Assembly: GCF_019090095.1 (NCBI RefSeq)
Contig: NZ_JAGQFP010000001.1
Location: forward strand, 1,550,001-1,614,000
From: Stutzerimonas stutzeri
Lineage (GTDB): Bacteria > Pseudomonadota > Gammaproteobacteria > Pseudomonadales > Pseudomonadaceae
DNA: 64,000 nucleotides
Direction: 5' to 3'
The first letter of the stretch is position 1. Each line of letters opens with the position of its first letter. Position numbers and translations under genes: made by a program. Under the pieces are notes generated by a model, which saw nothing but the letters and a program-made list of their open reading frames with translations, was not told the origin of the DNA and made no database searches. Below are positions 55,000 to 64,000 of this stretch, in pieces.

Positions 55000-56135
55000 A
55001 GTCGCTCCGCTGCCTGGCGCAGCGTCTCCTCTCGTTTGGCGAAGCAGAAGCGGATCAGCCGCGACTCGCTGGGCGGCGTCTGATAGAACACCGAGATCGG
55101 GATGCTCGCCACGCCGTGCTCGCGAGTCAGCCACTCGGCCATGGCCACATCGTCGAGATCGGGGCGAATCGCCGAGTAATCGGCCAGCTGGAAGTAGGTG
55201 CCCGCCGCCCGGGTGAAGCTGAAACGCGAGCCGGCCAGCAGGTCGCAGAACAGGTCCCGCTTGGCCTGATAGAACCCAGGTAGCTCACTGAGGTGCTCCG
55301 GGTGCGCGGCCATGAAGTCGGCCAGCGCCCATTGCAACGGGGTCACACCGGTGAAGCTGACGTACTGATGCACCTTGCGCAGTTCGCTGCTCAACGCCGC
55401 AGGCGCGACCACATAGCCGGTCTTCCAGCCGGTGACGTGATAGGTCTTGCCGAACGAGCTGACGACGAAGGCGCGCTGATAGAGCTCCTCGTGACGCAAC
55501 ACGCTGGCATGCTCGCGCCCGTCGAAGACCAGATGCTCGTAGACCTCGTCGCTGACCAGATAGATGTCCCGATCGCGGATCAGCTCGGCCAGCCGGTCCA
55601 GGTCCGTGCGGTCGATCAACGCGCCGCTCGGATTGTGCGGGGTGTTCAAGACGATCATCCGCGTGCGCGGCGTAATCGCATCGGCCAGCCGCTGCCAGTC
55701 GATGGCGAAATCCGGCAGGCTCAGCGCCTGGTGGATACAAGTCCCGCCGGCCAGCTCCACCGCCGGCTCGTAACTGTCGTAGCAGGGATCGAACACGATC
55801 ACCTCGTCGCCCGGGCGAACCACCGCATGGATCGCGCAGAAGATCGCCTGAGTCGCGCCTGGGGTGATGGTGACCTCCGCATCGGCGTCGACCTGGCGAC
55901 CATAGAGCGATGCCACCTTGACGGCGACCTGCTCGCGCAGCGCCGGTAACCCGGTCATCGGTGCGTACTGGTTGTGGCCTGCCATGACATGCTGGGCGAC
56001 CGCTTCACGCAGTGCGTCGGGCCCGTCGAAATCAGGAAAACCCTGGGATAGATTCAGCGCGCCGGTCTGAGTGGCCAGCTGCGACATGGTGGTGAAAATG
56101 GTGGTGCCGACATTGGGCAATTTACTGATGAGCAT
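54987..56135 (-). CDS. PLP-dependent aminotransferase (methionine/glutamine transaminase, YbdL type)
   Basis: A 382-residue class I aminotransferase. Landmarks are NLSQGFPDFDGP (near residue 28), TPGATQAIFCAIHAVVRPGDEVIV, VLNTPHNPSGA, the PLP Asp/Tyr in LVSDEVYEHLVFDG and the Schiff-base Lys in VVSSFGKTYHVTGWKTGY (near 236). The substrate-binding Arg is in SRLIRFCFAKREE. The downstream overlap with an omega-amidase is the known methionine-salvage pairing, in which glutamine is the amino donor and the amidase pulls the reaction. The start at 56135 opens MLISKLPNVG. Confidence 0.92.
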   Translation of the reverse strand: MLISKLPNVGTTIFTTMSQLATQTGALNLSQGFPDFDGPDALREAVAQHVMAGHNQYAPMTGLPALREQVAVKVASLYGRQVDADAEVTITPGATQAIFCAIHAVVRPGDEVIVFDPCYDSYEPAVELAGGTCIHQALSLPDFAIDWQRLADAITPRTRMIVLNTPHNPSGALIDRTDLDRLAELIRDRDIYLVSDEVYEHLVFDGREHASVLRHEELYQRAFVVSSFGKTYHVTGWKTGYVVAPAALSSELRKVHQYVSFTGVTPLQWALADFMAAHPEHLSELPGFYQAKRDLFCDLLAGSRFSFTRAAGTYFQLADYSAIRPDLDDVAMAEWLTREHGVASIPISVFYQTPPSESRLIRFCFAKREETLRQAAERLCAI

Positions 56136-56302
56136 GGCCGCCTTCCAACAGGCCTGCCGTAAGGGGCTGCGGCAGGGCAAAACAGGATAGCCGATCACAA
56201 CGGCTCAATACGAGCCGGTCCGAACCCCGGTAGCGGCCTGCTACAGTGACGCCGCAACGAGGCCTTTCAGGTCTCGCGATTCAACGCCTCGAAGGAGCTC
56301 CT

Positions 56303-57094
56303 ATGCCGACCCAAGCCACCGACGCCCGTTGGGACGAACTACGTAACCTGGCCGACCGGGCCGCGCTGACGGAACCGACGCTGGCCGAGCTGTTTCGACA
56401 GGCCATCGTCGACCAGCCCGGCTTCGGCTGTGCCCTGGCCCAGCGGATCAGCAAGGCGCTGGTCGGCGCCTCGGAGCGGCCAGAGATGCTGTTCGAGCGG
56501 TTTGCCAACGTCCATCGTCAGGCCCCTGCGCTGGCCGAACAGGCGTGGGACGACCTGCATGCCATCGTCAGCCGAGACCCGGCATTCGACACGGCCTTGG
56601 AGGTGTTCCTGTTCTCGAAGGGCTTCCTCGCGCTACAGGCCTACCGGATCGGCCATCAGCTGCAGCTGCACGGCGAGCGGTTGCTGGCGCTGTTCATCCA
56701 GGCGCGCTGCAACGAGCGGCTGGCGATCGACATCAACCCGGCCAGCCGGATAGGCAGGGGCATCATGCTCGATCACGGGACCGGGATCGTCATCGGTGAA
56801 ACCGCTGAGGTCGGCGACGATGTCTCGATCCTCCAGGGGGTGACCCTGGGCGGTACCGGCAAGGAAAGCGGCGACCGTCATCCAAAGGTACGCAGCGGGG
56901 TGATGATAGGCGCCGGCGCGAAGATACTCGGCAATATCGAAATCGGCGAAGGCGCCAAGGTCGGGGCTGGCAGCGTGGTGCTGCACCCTGTGCCACCCCA
57001 TACCACGGTGGTGGGAAATCCGGCCCGCCAGGCCGGCACGCCGAAGCATGCGCGACCGGCGCTGGATATGGATCAGACGCTCGACGAAGGCTGA
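56303..57094 (+). CDS. cysE: Serine O-acetyltransferase
   Basis: A 263-residue enzyme for the first step of cysteine synthesis from serine. The N-terminal helical domain (1-140) precedes the left-handed beta helix of hexapeptide repeats: LDHGTGIVIGETAEVGDDVS (catalytic Asp-His near residue 155), ILQGVTLGGTGKESGDRHPKV and GAGAKILGNIEIGEGAKVGAGS. AAGGAGCTCCT before the ATG at 56303 fixes the start. The gene ends 4 bases from the convergent der stop, leaving no room for a separate terminator. Confidence 0.93.
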   Translation: MPTQATDARWDELRNLADRAALTEPTLAELFRQAIVDQPGFGCALAQRISKALVGASERPEMLFERFANVHRQAPALAEQAWDDLHAIVSRDPAFDTALEVFLFSKGFLALQAYRIGHQLQLHGERLLALFIQARCNERLAIDINPASRIGRGIMLDHGTGIVIGETAEVGDDVSILQGVTLGGTGKESGDRHPKVRSGVMIGAGAKILGNIEIGEGAKVGAGSVVLHPVPPHTTVVGNPARQAGTPKHARPALDMDQTLDEG

Positions 57095-57098
57095 CTCA

Positions 57099-58592
57099 TC
57101 AGCGCTTCTTGTCGCGACGCTTCTTCTCAGCCTTCTTGTGGTGCGACATGAGCCTGCGCTTCTTGTTTACCTGGCGGTCAGTGAGGGTGTTCTTCTTGCC
57201 TTCGAAGGGGTTCTCACTGCCCTTGTACTCGATCCGAATCGGCGTGCCGACCAGCTTCAGCACACGCCGGTAGGTATTCTCCAGATAGCGCGTGTAGGAC
57301 TTGGGGATCGCGTCGACCTGGTTGCCATGTATGACGATAAGCGGCGGGTTGGCGCCGCCCAGGTGCGCATAACGCAGCTTAATCCGGCGACTGGCGACCA
57401 TCGGCGGCGCATGCTCGCGGACCGCGTCTTCCAGGATCTGCGTCAGGCGGCTGGTGGGCCAGCGGGTGACGGCCGAGGTGAACGAGGCCTGCACTGACTT
57501 GTACAGATTGCCCACGCCGGTGCCATGTTTGGCGGAAATGAAATGGATGTCGGCGAACTCGACGAAGAACAGCCGGCGCTCGAGCTCGGTCTTGACGTAG
57601 TCACGCTCGCTCGGCTCCATGCCGTCCCACTTGTTCAGGGCGATGACCAGCGCCCGACCACTGTCGAGGACGAAGCCGAGCAGGTTGAGGTCGTGCTCGA
57701 CCACGCCTTCGCGCGCGTCCATGACGAAGATCACCACGTTGGCGTCCTGGATCGCCTGTAGCGTCTTGACCACGGAAAACTTTTCCACCGCCTCGAAGAT
57801 CTTGCCGCGGCGACGCACACCGGCGGTATCGATCAGGGTGTACTTCTCATCGCCGCGTTCGAACGGGATATAAATGCTGTCGCGCGTGGTGCCGGCCTGA
57901 TCGTAGACGATGACCCGCTCTTCCCCGAGCATGCGGTTGACCAGCGTTGATTTGCCGACGTTAGGACGGCCGATGATGGCGATCTTGATGCCATCCTTTT
58001 CACTCGGCCCAGGAATGCGTTTGAGTTCCTGCCCCTCGGCGACCGCCTCGCCCTCTTCGGCCGCGTCTTCGCCTTCGGCTTCGGTTGCCTCGGCATTGTC
58101 CTTGGGAAAGGCGCCCAGCGCCTGCTCCAGCATATGGCTAATGCCACGGCCATGGGCGGCGGCGATCGGCAAGGCGTCACCCAACCCCAGCGGGGCGAAC
58201 TCGGCTCGCGCAATATCCGGATCGATGCTGTCGACCTTGTTCGCCACCAGAAAATGGCGCTTGTTCAGCTTGCGCAGATGCTCGGCGATCATCTGATCAC
58301 CCGGTGTCATGCCGGCACGGGCATCGACCATGAACATCACCGCATCGGCTTCCTGCATCGCCTGTAGCGACTGCTCAGCCATCTTGGCGTCGATGCCCTC
58401 TTCGTCCCCGGTGAGACCGCCGGTATCGATGACAATGTAGGTGCGACCCTGCCATTTGGCCTCGCCGTACTGGCGATCACGGGTCAGACCGGCGTATTCC
58501 GCGACAATGGCGTCACGGCTCTTGGTCAGACGGTTGAACAGGGTGGATTTGCCGACGTTAGGGCGACCCACCAGGGCGATTACGGGAACCAT
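57099..58592 (-). CDS. der: Ribosome biogenesis GTPase Der (EngA)
   Basis: A 497-residue double-GTPase needed for 50S ribosomal subunit assembly. Two G domains each carry GRPNVGKST (near residues 8 and 212), with NKVDS and NKWDG as the base-recognition motifs and DTGGL and DTAGV as G3. An acidic linker ([21 protein letters not shown], near 170-190) separates them. The C-terminal KH-like domain binds rRNA and ends in a Lys/Arg-rich tail ([14 protein letters not shown]). GGAGAGCCGT precedes the ATG at 58592. It follows bamB on the same strand. Confidence 0.96.
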   Translation of the reverse strand: MVPVIALVGRPNVGKSTLFNRLTKSRDAIVAEYAGLTRDRQYGEAKWQGRTYIVIDTGGLTGDEEGIDAKMAEQSLQAMQEADAVMFMVDARAGMTPGDQMIAEHLRKLNKRHFLVANKVDSIDPDIARAEFAPLGLGDALPIAAAHGRGISHMLEQALGAFPKDNAEATEAEGEDAAEEGEAVAEGQELKRIPGPSEKDGIKIAIIGRPNVGKSTLVNRMLGEERVIVYDQAGTTRDSIYIPFERGDEKYTLIDTAGVRRRGKIFEAVEKFSVVKTLQAIQDANVVIFVMDAREGVVEHDLNLLGFVLDSGRALVIALNKWDGMEPSERDYVKTELERRLFFVEFADIHFISAKHGTGVGNLYKSVQASFTSAVTRWPTSRLTQILEDAVREHAPPMVASRRIKLRYAHLGGANPPLIVIHGNQVDAIPKSYTRYLENTYRRVLKLVGTPIRIEYKGSENPFEGKKNTLTDRQVNKKRRLMSHHKKAEKKRRDKKR

Positions 58593-58627
58593 ACGGCTCT
58601 CCACTGCGATATTTCAGAAAACACGAA

Positions 58628-58648
58628 GGCCGCTGCAAGGCAGCGGCC
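58628..58648 (-). terminator. Hairpin between bamB and der
   Basis: GGCCGCTGC (58628-58636) and GCAGCGGCC (58640-58648) form a perfect 9-bp stem around AAG. Read on the minus strand it is followed by TTCGTGTTTTC, a weak U tract, so it may attenuate rather than stop transcription into der. Confidence 0.5.
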
Positions 58649-58696
58649 GTATATAACAAGCGCTCCGCCGCGACGGAGCAAGCGTCGATGGCGCTG

Positions 58697-59845
58697 TCAG
58701 TCCGCCTGGCGAATGGTCAAGGCAACCAGCTTGCCATCATTGCCATAGGCATACAGCCAGTCGCCCTCCACCACCGGACGGGCGCGAACGCCAGCGCTGT
58801 CGATCCGGGTCCGGGCGACGAAGCGCCCGTCGACCTGACTCAGGAAATGCAGATAGCCTTCCTTGTCGCCTACCGCCACATAGCTGGAGAACACCGCCGG
58901 AGCAGACAGCTGACGGCGCAACAGCGAATCGTTGCTCCAGAGAACGGTAGTCGAGCGCTCGTCGATGCCCAGCACGGCTCCATCAGCCTGGCTTACGTAC
59001 ACGCTGCCATAGCCCAGCGCGACACCGGTCGCGGTGGAGGCATCTCGTTGCCAGAGAATCCGCCCGCTTTCCAGATCCAGCGCGGCAGCGCGGCCCTGAA
59101 AGGACGCGACGTACAGCGTGCCACCGGAAAGGAGCAAGCCACCGTCGATATCGACGACACGCTCAAGCTCCGAACGGCCTTGGGGAATGGCGACGCGCTG
59201 CTCCCAGACTGGCAAGCCACGGCGGGTGTCGAGCGCCACCACCTTGCCGCTGGACAGCCCGGCTACCGCCAGCTGATTGGTCAATAGCGGTGCACCGGTT
59301 CCACGCAAGGTCAGCACCGCAGGCGAGCTTTCATAGCTCCAGCGCTGCGCACCGGTGTCGATTTCGAGCGCGATGACGCGATCGTCCTGGGTCTGAACCA
59401 CCACCACATCGCCATTGACGGCAGGCGCGGCGAGTACCTCGCTGCTGACCTGGCTGCGCCAGCGCTCTTCACCGGTCGAGACGTCCAGCGCGAGTACTTC
59501 GCCGCGTAGCGTGCCAACCAGGACCAGGCCGTAGCCGGCGCCCACCGCGCCCGAGATCGGCACCTCCAGATCCTGTTTCCAGTTGACCTTGCCGGTGGTG
59601 CGATCCATGGCCACCACCAGCCCGTTGACGTCGGCGGCGAATATTTCATTGCCATACACGACAGGGGTCAGCAGGTTGTAGGTTTCGCCTTGTCCGTCAC
59701 CGATCGAACGACTCCACTCTTCCTTGAGTTGAATCTCGGCGTCGAACTTGACCAGCTCGGCTGGCTCAGGTTCTTTCGTGCTATTGCTGCTACAACCAGC
59801 AGCCAGGAAGGCCAGGCTCAGCAGTGCTGCAGTTTTCCAACGCAT
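58697..59845 (-). CDS. bamB: Outer membrane protein assembly factor BamB
   Basis: A 382-residue lipoprotein of the BAM complex, which folds outer-membrane beta-barrels. The lipoprotein signal ends in LAAGC (Cys18). The rest is an eight-bladed beta propeller of PQQ-like repeats: TTGKVNWKQDL, STGEERWRSQV, DTGAQRWSYE, DTRRGLPVWEQ, ESGRILWQRD and so on. The start at 59845 has GAGAGG upstream; an in-frame GTG six codons earlier overlaps the yfgM end. It is cotranscribed with yfgM upstream. Confidence 0.95.
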   Translation of the reverse strand: MRWKTAALLSLAFLAAGCSSNSTKEPEPAELVKFDAEIQLKEEWSRSIGDGQGETYNLLTPVVYGNEIFAADVNGLVVAMDRTTGKVNWKQDLEVPISGAVGAGYGLVLVGTLRGEVLALDVSTGEERWRSQVSSEVLAAPAVNGDVVVVQTQDDRVIALEIDTGAQRWSYESSPAVLTLRGTGAPLLTNQLAVAGLSSGKVVALDTRRGLPVWEQRVAIPQGRSELERVVDIDGGLLLSGGTLYVASFQGRAAALDLESGRILWQRDASTATGVALGYGSVYVSQADGAVLGIDERSTTVLWSNDSLLRRQLSAPAVFSSYVAVGDKEGYLHFLSQVDGRFVARTRIDSAGVRARPVVEGDWLYAYGNDGKLVALTIRQAD

Positions 59846-59849
59846 CAGT

Positions 59850-60491
59850 TCACGCCTCTCCACGAGCCAGGTCGTCCAGTTTCAACTGCAGGCCACCGAT
59901 TGCGGCATCCTGCGAGAGCAAATCTTTCGCCTTGGAATAGGCCGCTTGCGCTTCATCCGGACGCTTCAGCTGGACGAGCAGGTCGCCTTTGAGCTCTTCG
60001 CGACTGGCAGCAAAGGCCTTCACGGCCTCGCCTTTCAGCAACGCCAGCGCTTCCTCGGCTTTGTCCTGCGCCGACAGCACACGCGCCAGTCGCTGACGAG
60101 CGAGCTCTTCGAGGGTTTGGTCGGCAGGCTTATCCAGCACGCTGCGCAGGTCCGCCGCCGCCTCATCGAGACGTCCCGTCTCCACCGCCACCTTGGCCAG
60201 GAAGAGGCTGCCGTACTGGGCGTAGTGCGAACCGGAAAATTCCTTCTTCAGCAGATTGCCCAGTCGTGAGACCTCGGCCGTATCGGCTCCGCCCTCGGCC
60301 AGCGCAACGTTCAGCAACTGCTGATACAGGGCGGAGGCGCTCTGCGCCTGGTTGAGCTGATGCTTCTGCCAGAACTGCCAGCCAAACACCACCACCAGCG
60401 CGAGTGCGCCTCCCAGCAGCAACGGCTTACCGTTGCGCTGCCACCACTCCTTGATCTGCGCCAGCTGTTCTTCTTCGGTACCCGAGGTCAC
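59850..60491 (-). CDS. yfgM: YfgM family tetratricopeptide protein (SecYEG-associated)
   Basis: A 213-residue inner-membrane protein with one N-terminal transmembrane helix (PLLLGGALALVVVFGWQFW, residues 23-41) after a cytoplasmic stretch, then a periplasmic TPR-like helical domain (LAKVAVETGRLDEAAADL, LARVLSAQDKAEEALALL, LVQLKRPDEAQAAYSKA). YfgM works with PpiD at the SecYEG translocon. It starts at GTG 60491 with AAGGAG about 10 bases upstream, lies 39 bases after hisS and 4 bases before bamB. Confidence 0.92.
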   Translation of the reverse strand: MTSGTEEEQLAQIKEWWQRNGKPLLLGGALALVVVFGWQFWQKHQLNQAQSASALYQQLLNVALAEGGADTAEVSRLGNLLKKEFSGSHYAQYGSLFLAKVAVETGRLDEAAADLRSVLDKPADQTLEELARQRLARVLSAQDKAEEALALLKGEAVKAFAASREELKGDLLVQLKRPDEAQAAYSKAKDLLSQDAAIGGLQLKLDDLARGEA

Positions 60492-60530
60492 ACTGTCACT
60501 CCTTCAATCGCTAAATTCAGGCCCGTCCGC

Positions 60531-61814
60531 TCAAGCCAGACAGGCAGCCAGACGCTCGGGTAGAGCATCCCAGGCAATGCTTTGTTGTTCGCTGTCGTCA
60601 CGCAGCGGCTTGCAACCTACCACGCGCCCTGCCAGTTCGTCGTCACCCAGAATCAGCGCATAGCGCGCACCGCTCTTGTCGGCTTTCTTGAACTGGCTCT
60701 TGAAGCTACCGCCACCGGCATTGACCAGCAGGCGAAGGCCCGGCAAGGCATCACGCAGCCGCTCGGCCAAGCCGAGCGCCGCCAATTCGGCGGCTTCGCC
60801 GAAGGCGCAAATGAAGGCATGCGCGGGCTGATTCAGTTCCTCCGGAACCAGCTCCAGGGTTTCCAGCAGCAGCACCAGGCGCTCGATGCCCATGGCGAAC
60901 CCCACACCCGGCGTAGGCTTGCCGCCGAACTGGCTGACCAGTCCGTCATAGCGGCCACCGGCACAGACGGTGCCCTGCGCGCCCAACTTGTCAGTGACCC
61001 ATTCGAAGACGGTGCGACCGTAATAGTCCAGACCGCGCACCAGCTTAGGGTTGATCTGATAGCTGATCCCGGCCGCCTCGAGACGCGCCTTGAGGCCTTC
61101 GAAGTGAGCTCGCGACTCGTCGTCGAGGTAGTCATGCAGCGTTGGCGCATCGACCAGCAACGCCTGGGTCTGGGCGTTCTTGCTGTCCAGAATGCGCAGC
61201 GGGTTGCTGGTCAGCCGGCGCTGGCTGTCTTCGTCGAGCTGCTCGTAATGCTGTTGCAGATATGCGACCAGCGCGTCTCGGTAGGTCGCGCGAGCTTCGC
61301 TGGACCCCAGGCTGTTGAGCTGCAGCGTGACCGCATCGGACATTCCGAGGCGCTTCCAGAGCCGGGCGGTCAAGACGATGAGCTCGGCATCGATATCCGG
61401 GCCAGGCTGATTGAAAACCTCTACCCCAATCTGATGGAACTGACGGTACCGCCCCTTCTGCGGTTTTTCGTAGCGAAACATCGGGCCGGCATACCAGAGC
61501 TTCTGCACCTGACCGCCACCGGTCATGCCATGTTCGAGCACGGCACGCACGCAGCCGGCCGTGCCTTCAGGGCGTAGCGTCAGCGACTCTTCGTTGCGGT
61601 CGAGAAAGGTATACATCTCCTTGTCGACCACATCGGTGCCCTCGCCGATGCCCCGTGCGAACAGGTCGGTGAACTCGAGGATGGGCAGGCGGATTTCGCT
61701 GTACCCATAGCTGTCGAGCAGTTGGGCGAACGTCGTCTCAAGGTAGCGCCAGACCGGCGTCTGGGCCGGCAGGATGTCGTTCATGCCACGGATGGCTTGC
61801 AGGGACTTGCTCAA
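60531..61814 (-). CDS. hisS: Histidyl-tRNA synthetase
   Basis: A 427-residue class II synthetase. Motif 2 and the histidine-specific residues are seen in [20 protein letters not shown] (near residues 107-126) and [15 protein letters not shown] (near 258). Motif 3 is [16 protein letters not shown]. The anticodon-binding domain forms the last 100 residues. The start [16 protein letters not shown] is canonical. It lies in the ispG-hisS-yfgM-bamB-der order common in gammaproteobacteria, 14 bases after ispG. Confidence 0.97.
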   Translation of the reverse strand: MSKSLQAIRGMNDILPAQTPVWRYLETTFAQLLDSYGYSEIRLPILEFTDLFARGIGEGTDVVDKEMYTFLDRNEESLTLRPEGTAGCVRAVLEHGMTGGGQVQKLWYAGPMFRYEKPQKGRYRQFHQIGVEVFNQPGPDIDAELIVLTARLWKRLGMSDAVTLQLNSLGSSEARATYRDALVAYLQQHYEQLDEDSQRRLTSNPLRILDSKNAQTQALLVDAPTLHDYLDDESRAHFEGLKARLEAAGISYQINPKLVRGLDYYGRTVFEWVTDKLGAQGTVCAGGRYDGLVSQFGGKPTPGVGFAMGIERLVLLLETLELVPEELNQPAHAFICAFGEAAELAALGLAERLRDALPGLRLLVNAGGGSFKSQFKKADKSGARYALILGDDELAGRVVGCKPLRDDSEQQSIAWDALPERLAACLA

Positions 61815-61828
61815 ATCGGTTCCTTAAA

Positions 61829-62941
61829 TCAGCTACGCAGGATCAGCGCGGCATCGGACTCAGCCTTTTCGCTGGCCTTGCGGCGGATCAGCTGCTCCAG
61901 CTCGTCGACCAGGTTTTCGTTGTTCAGCTTCTGCGCGGGTTTGCCGTCGATATAAATGAGGTTGTTAGGGGTACCGCCGGTCAGCCCGATATGCGCCTCC
62001 TTGGCCTCCCCCGGACCATTGACCACGCAACCGATCACGGCGACGTCCATCGGAACCAACAGGTCGTCGAGCCGCCCTTCCAGTTCGTTCATGGTCTTGA
62101 CCACGTCGAAGTTCTGCCGCGAGCAGCTGGGACAGGCAATGAAGTTGATGCCGCGCGAGCGCAGACGCAACGATTTGAGAATGTCGAAACCGACCTTGAT
62201 CTCCTCGACCGGATCGGCTGCCAGCGAAATCCGAATGGTGTCGCCGATGCCTTCGGCTAGCAGCATGCCCAGGCCGACCGCCGACTTCACGGTTCCGGAC
62301 CGCAGGCCACCCGCCTCGGTGATGCCCAGGTGCAGCGGTTGCTCGATCTTGTCCGCCAGCAAGCGATACGCCGCAACAGCCATGAACACGTCGGAGGCTT
62401 TCACGCTGACCTTGAAGTCGGGGAAGTTCAGCCGGTCGAGGTGCTCGACATGACGCAGGGCCGACTCCACCAGCGCTTCGGGCGTGGGTTCGCCATATTT
62501 CTTCTGCAGGTCCTTTTCCAGAGAGCCGGCATTAACGCCGATGCGGATCGGTATGCCCCGATCGCGCGCCGCTTCGACGACGGCGCGCACACGGTCTTCG
62601 CGGCCGATGTTACCGGGATTGATACGCAGGCAATCGACACCGAGCTCAGCGACCCGCAGCGCAATCTGGTAATCGAAGTGGATATCGGCCACCAACGGCA
62701 GGCTGACCCGTTGCTTGATCTTGCCGAAGGCTTCGGCAGCCTCCATGGAAGGCACCGAGACCCGCACGATGTCGGCACCGGCATTCTGCAGGCGCTCGAT
62801 CTGGGCGACGGTCGCCTCGACATCACAGGTTTCGGTATTGGTCATGCTCTGCACGGCGATAGGCGCATCGCCACCGACCGGTACATTGCCGACCCAGATC
62901 TTTCGAGTAGGCCGGCGCTTGATAGGGGACTCGCTATGCAT
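61829..62941 (-). CDS. ispG: 4-hydroxy-3-methylbut-2-enyl diphosphate synthase (flavodoxin)
   Basis: A 370-residue [4Fe-4S] enzyme of the MEP isoprenoid pathway. The TIM-barrel N-terminal part has [27 protein letters not shown] and RINPGNIG. The cluster ligands are in [13 protein letters not shown] (two Cys, near residues 270 and 273) and [12 protein letters not shown] (third Cys and the Glu, near 305-312). Length fits the bacterial form. It starts 2 bases downstream of rodZ on the same strand. Confidence 0.97.
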   Translation of the reverse strand: MHSESPIKRRPTRKIWVGNVPVGGDAPIAVQSMTNTETCDVEATVAQIERLQNAGADIVRVSVPSMEAAEAFGKIKQRVSLPLVADIHFDYQIALRVAELGVDCLRINPGNIGREDRVRAVVEAARDRGIPIRIGVNAGSLEKDLQKKYGEPTPEALVESALRHVEHLDRLNFPDFKVSVKASDVFMAVAAYRLLADKIEQPLHLGITEAGGLRSGTVKSAVGLGMLLAEGIGDTIRISLAADPVEEIKVGFDILKSLRLRSRGINFIACPSCSRQNFDVVKTMNELEGRLDDLLVPMDVAVIGCVVNGPGEAKEAHIGLTGGTPNNLIYIDGKPAQKLNNENLVDELEQLIRRKASEKAESDAALILRS

Positions 62942-62943
62942 GA

Positions 62944-63936
62944 TTACTGTCCGAGCTTGAGACGCGCGGTTTCGCCACGCGTTTTGCCAGAAAGACTGAC
63001 GGGTTCGCCGTTGAAGCTGACCTGCACACCGGATGCAAAGCCCAGGTGCACGTCCAGAGGGGTTTTGCCAACCAGTGTGCGGCTGCTACCCCCCTTGGCC
63101 AGGCCGCTGTAAAGCACCTTGCCGTCCGCGTCGGTGATTCGTGTCCAGCAGTCTGCGCTGTAGTCCAGGGTGAGCCGGCCCTCCCCCGGAGCGACGGGCG
63201 TTGGCTCGGCGGCGACTGTCGGGGTTTCCGTCACGGCAGGCGCGGCCTCGGTCTCGCCGGTAGGTGCTGTTTCGGCCGCCTGTGCAGATGCGTCGGCTGC
63301 CGGCGACTCCGCCACTGGCGATTCCGCGCCCTCGGCGGTCGGCGGGGCCTGATCTACCGGCTCAGCTTCCGTTGCGGACGGCTCGCTTGCTGCGGGTTCG
63401 CTGGCGGCAGGCTCCTCCGGCTCGTCAGCGCGATCCAGCAGATGAATTTCGGTCGTGCCGTCTGCCGCCTCCACCTCGATTCGCTCGAGAGCCGTAACCG
63501 AAGGTCCGGCGGCGTTACGGGCAGTACGATCCTGCCACCAGAGATAGGCACCGACCGCGATTACCAGCGTCAGCAGCAATGTGAAAAAACGCACCATGCT
63601 ACGCGAAAGACGCACGGGTTCGTCGATGTGCCCGAGGCTATTGACGCTACTGCCCGTGGCATCGGTACCGGTATGTTGATCGAACTGCTGCACCAGCCGA
63701 TTCTGGTCCAATCCCAGCAGTTTGGCGTAAGCACGAACATAGCCACGGGCAAAGGTATGCCCGGGCATCTGACTGAAATCGCCGGCCTCGATCTGACTGA
63801 GCGAGCGTTCCGACAGGTTGAGCTGCTTGGCGACCGACGCAAGCGACCAGTTCTTGCTCTCGCGGGCAGCACGAAGGGTCTCACCTGGATTGCCCAGGGC
63901 CGTCGGGGCAGCGGTCTCGGAATGGGGCGCTATCAT
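62944..63936 (-). CDS. rodZ: Cytoskeletal membrane protein RodZ
   Basis: A 330-residue bitopic protein that links MreB to the cell-wall machinery and maintains rod shape. The cytoplasmic helix-turn-helix (residues 18-85, [47 protein letters not shown]) precedes one membrane helix ([21 protein letters not shown], near 114-134). A long Ala/Pro/Glu/Thr-rich linker (about 165-250) leads to the periplasmic DUF4115 domain ([22 protein letters not shown]). Its ATG overlaps the pilF stop. Confidence 0.94.
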   Translation of the reverse strand: MIAPHSETAAPTALGNPGETLRAARESKNWSLASVAKQLNLSERSLSQIEAGDFSQMPGHTFARGYVRAYAKLLGLDQNRLVQQFDQHTGTDATGSSVNSLGHIDEPVRLSRSMVRFFTLLLTLVIAVGAYLWWQDRTARNAAGPSVTALERIEVEAADGTTEIHLLDRADEPEEPAASEPAASEPSATEAEPVDQAPPTAEGAESPVAESPAADASAQAAETAPTGETEAAPAVTETPTVAAEPTPVAPGEGRLTLDYSADCWTRITDADGKVLYSGLAKGGSSRTLVGKTPLDVHLGFASGVQVSFNGEPVSLSGKTRGETARLKLGQ

Positions 63937-64000
63937 CGTTGCTCCGAAAGAAACTGTTGATATTCAGGCGTGCCCGGGTAGAGGCGCTTGAGCTGCAACG
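63933..64000 (-). CDS. pilF: C-terminal end of PilF/PilW type IV pilus biogenesis lipoprotein
   Basis: Reading in from the window edge on the minus strand gives [21 protein letters not shown] and a TGA at 63935-63933 that overlaps the rodZ start (ATGA). The phrase LKRLYPGTPEY is the usual C-terminus of PilF, a TPR lipoprotein needed for PilQ secretin assembly. Only about 21 residues are in the window, so the call rests on this tail and on the conserved pilF-rodZ-ispG-hisS order. Confidence 0.8.
   Translation of the reverse strand, partial: LQLKRLYPGTPEYQQFLSEQR

Overview
The window looks like a chromosomal segment of a high-GC gammaproteobacterium of the Pseudomonas/Stutzerimonas group. Its backbone genes follow an order I remember from Pseudomonas aeruginosa: lysS-prfB, recJ, bfd-bfr-grxD, argF, tadA, guaA-guaB, xseA, oprC, leuA, then der-bamB-yfgM-hisS-ispG-rodZ-pilF. 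That synteny is recalled and was not searched. The REP-type palindromes with a GTGGGAGC head also fit this group. I saw no tRNA, rRNA, CRISPR array, transposase, integrase or phage gene.

Layout. 1-2.2 kb: the end of a small conserved protein, two cell-envelope lipoproteins (one with an OmpA peptidoglycan-binding domain) and a small membrane protein. 2.4-16.4 kb is the accessory-looking part: an acyl-CoA ligase, a nested tandem-repeat array, a 2-hydroxyacid dehydrogenase, then a minus-strand run (thioesterase, ACAD10/11-like acyl-CoA dehydrogenase, SDR, aminoglycoside-phosphotransferase-like kinase, SurE nucleotidase, acyl-CoA ligase, class II aldolase). A TRAP carboxylate transporter (dctPQM) is divergent to it. 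The run resembles an unfused bacterial version of the 4-hydroxyacyl-CoA kinase/ACAD pathway (levulinate lva genes; animal ACAD10/ACAD11).

16.4-30.5 kb: a QEGLA/DUF1704 putative metallopeptidase, lysS, prfB with its programmed frameshift, a DUF533 protein, an old-yellow-enzyme reductase, a second tandem REP array, a molybdopterin oxidoreductase without partners, recJ, a decayed pxpA (LamB/YcsF) pseudogene, yaeQ, and the iron-storage pair bfd/bfr behind a Fur-like box. 30.5-37.3 kb: grxD, argF overlapping an orphan ABC ATPase, tadA, a multicopper oxidase next to a DUF2182/DUF1326 pair, and a DUF1206 membrane protein.

37.4-64 kb is mostly housekeeping: GMP synthesis (guaA, guaB), xseA, an M23 peptidase, an isochorismatase-like hydrolase, a YbdG-type mechanosensitive channel, the copper receptor oprC with a DUF2946 protein, leuA, an alcohol dehydrogenase, an EamA exporter, endonuclease I, a DUF2238 protein, an aminotransferase/omega-amidase pair, cysE, and the der-to-pilF cluster, which the window edge cuts inside pilF.

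The most interesting items are the kinase/ACAD/SurE cluster, the two tandem REP arrays (one with an internal octamer/heptamer minisatellite), the DUF1326-DUF2182-multicopper oxidase operon, the HExxxH motif in the QEGLA protein and the pxpA remnant.
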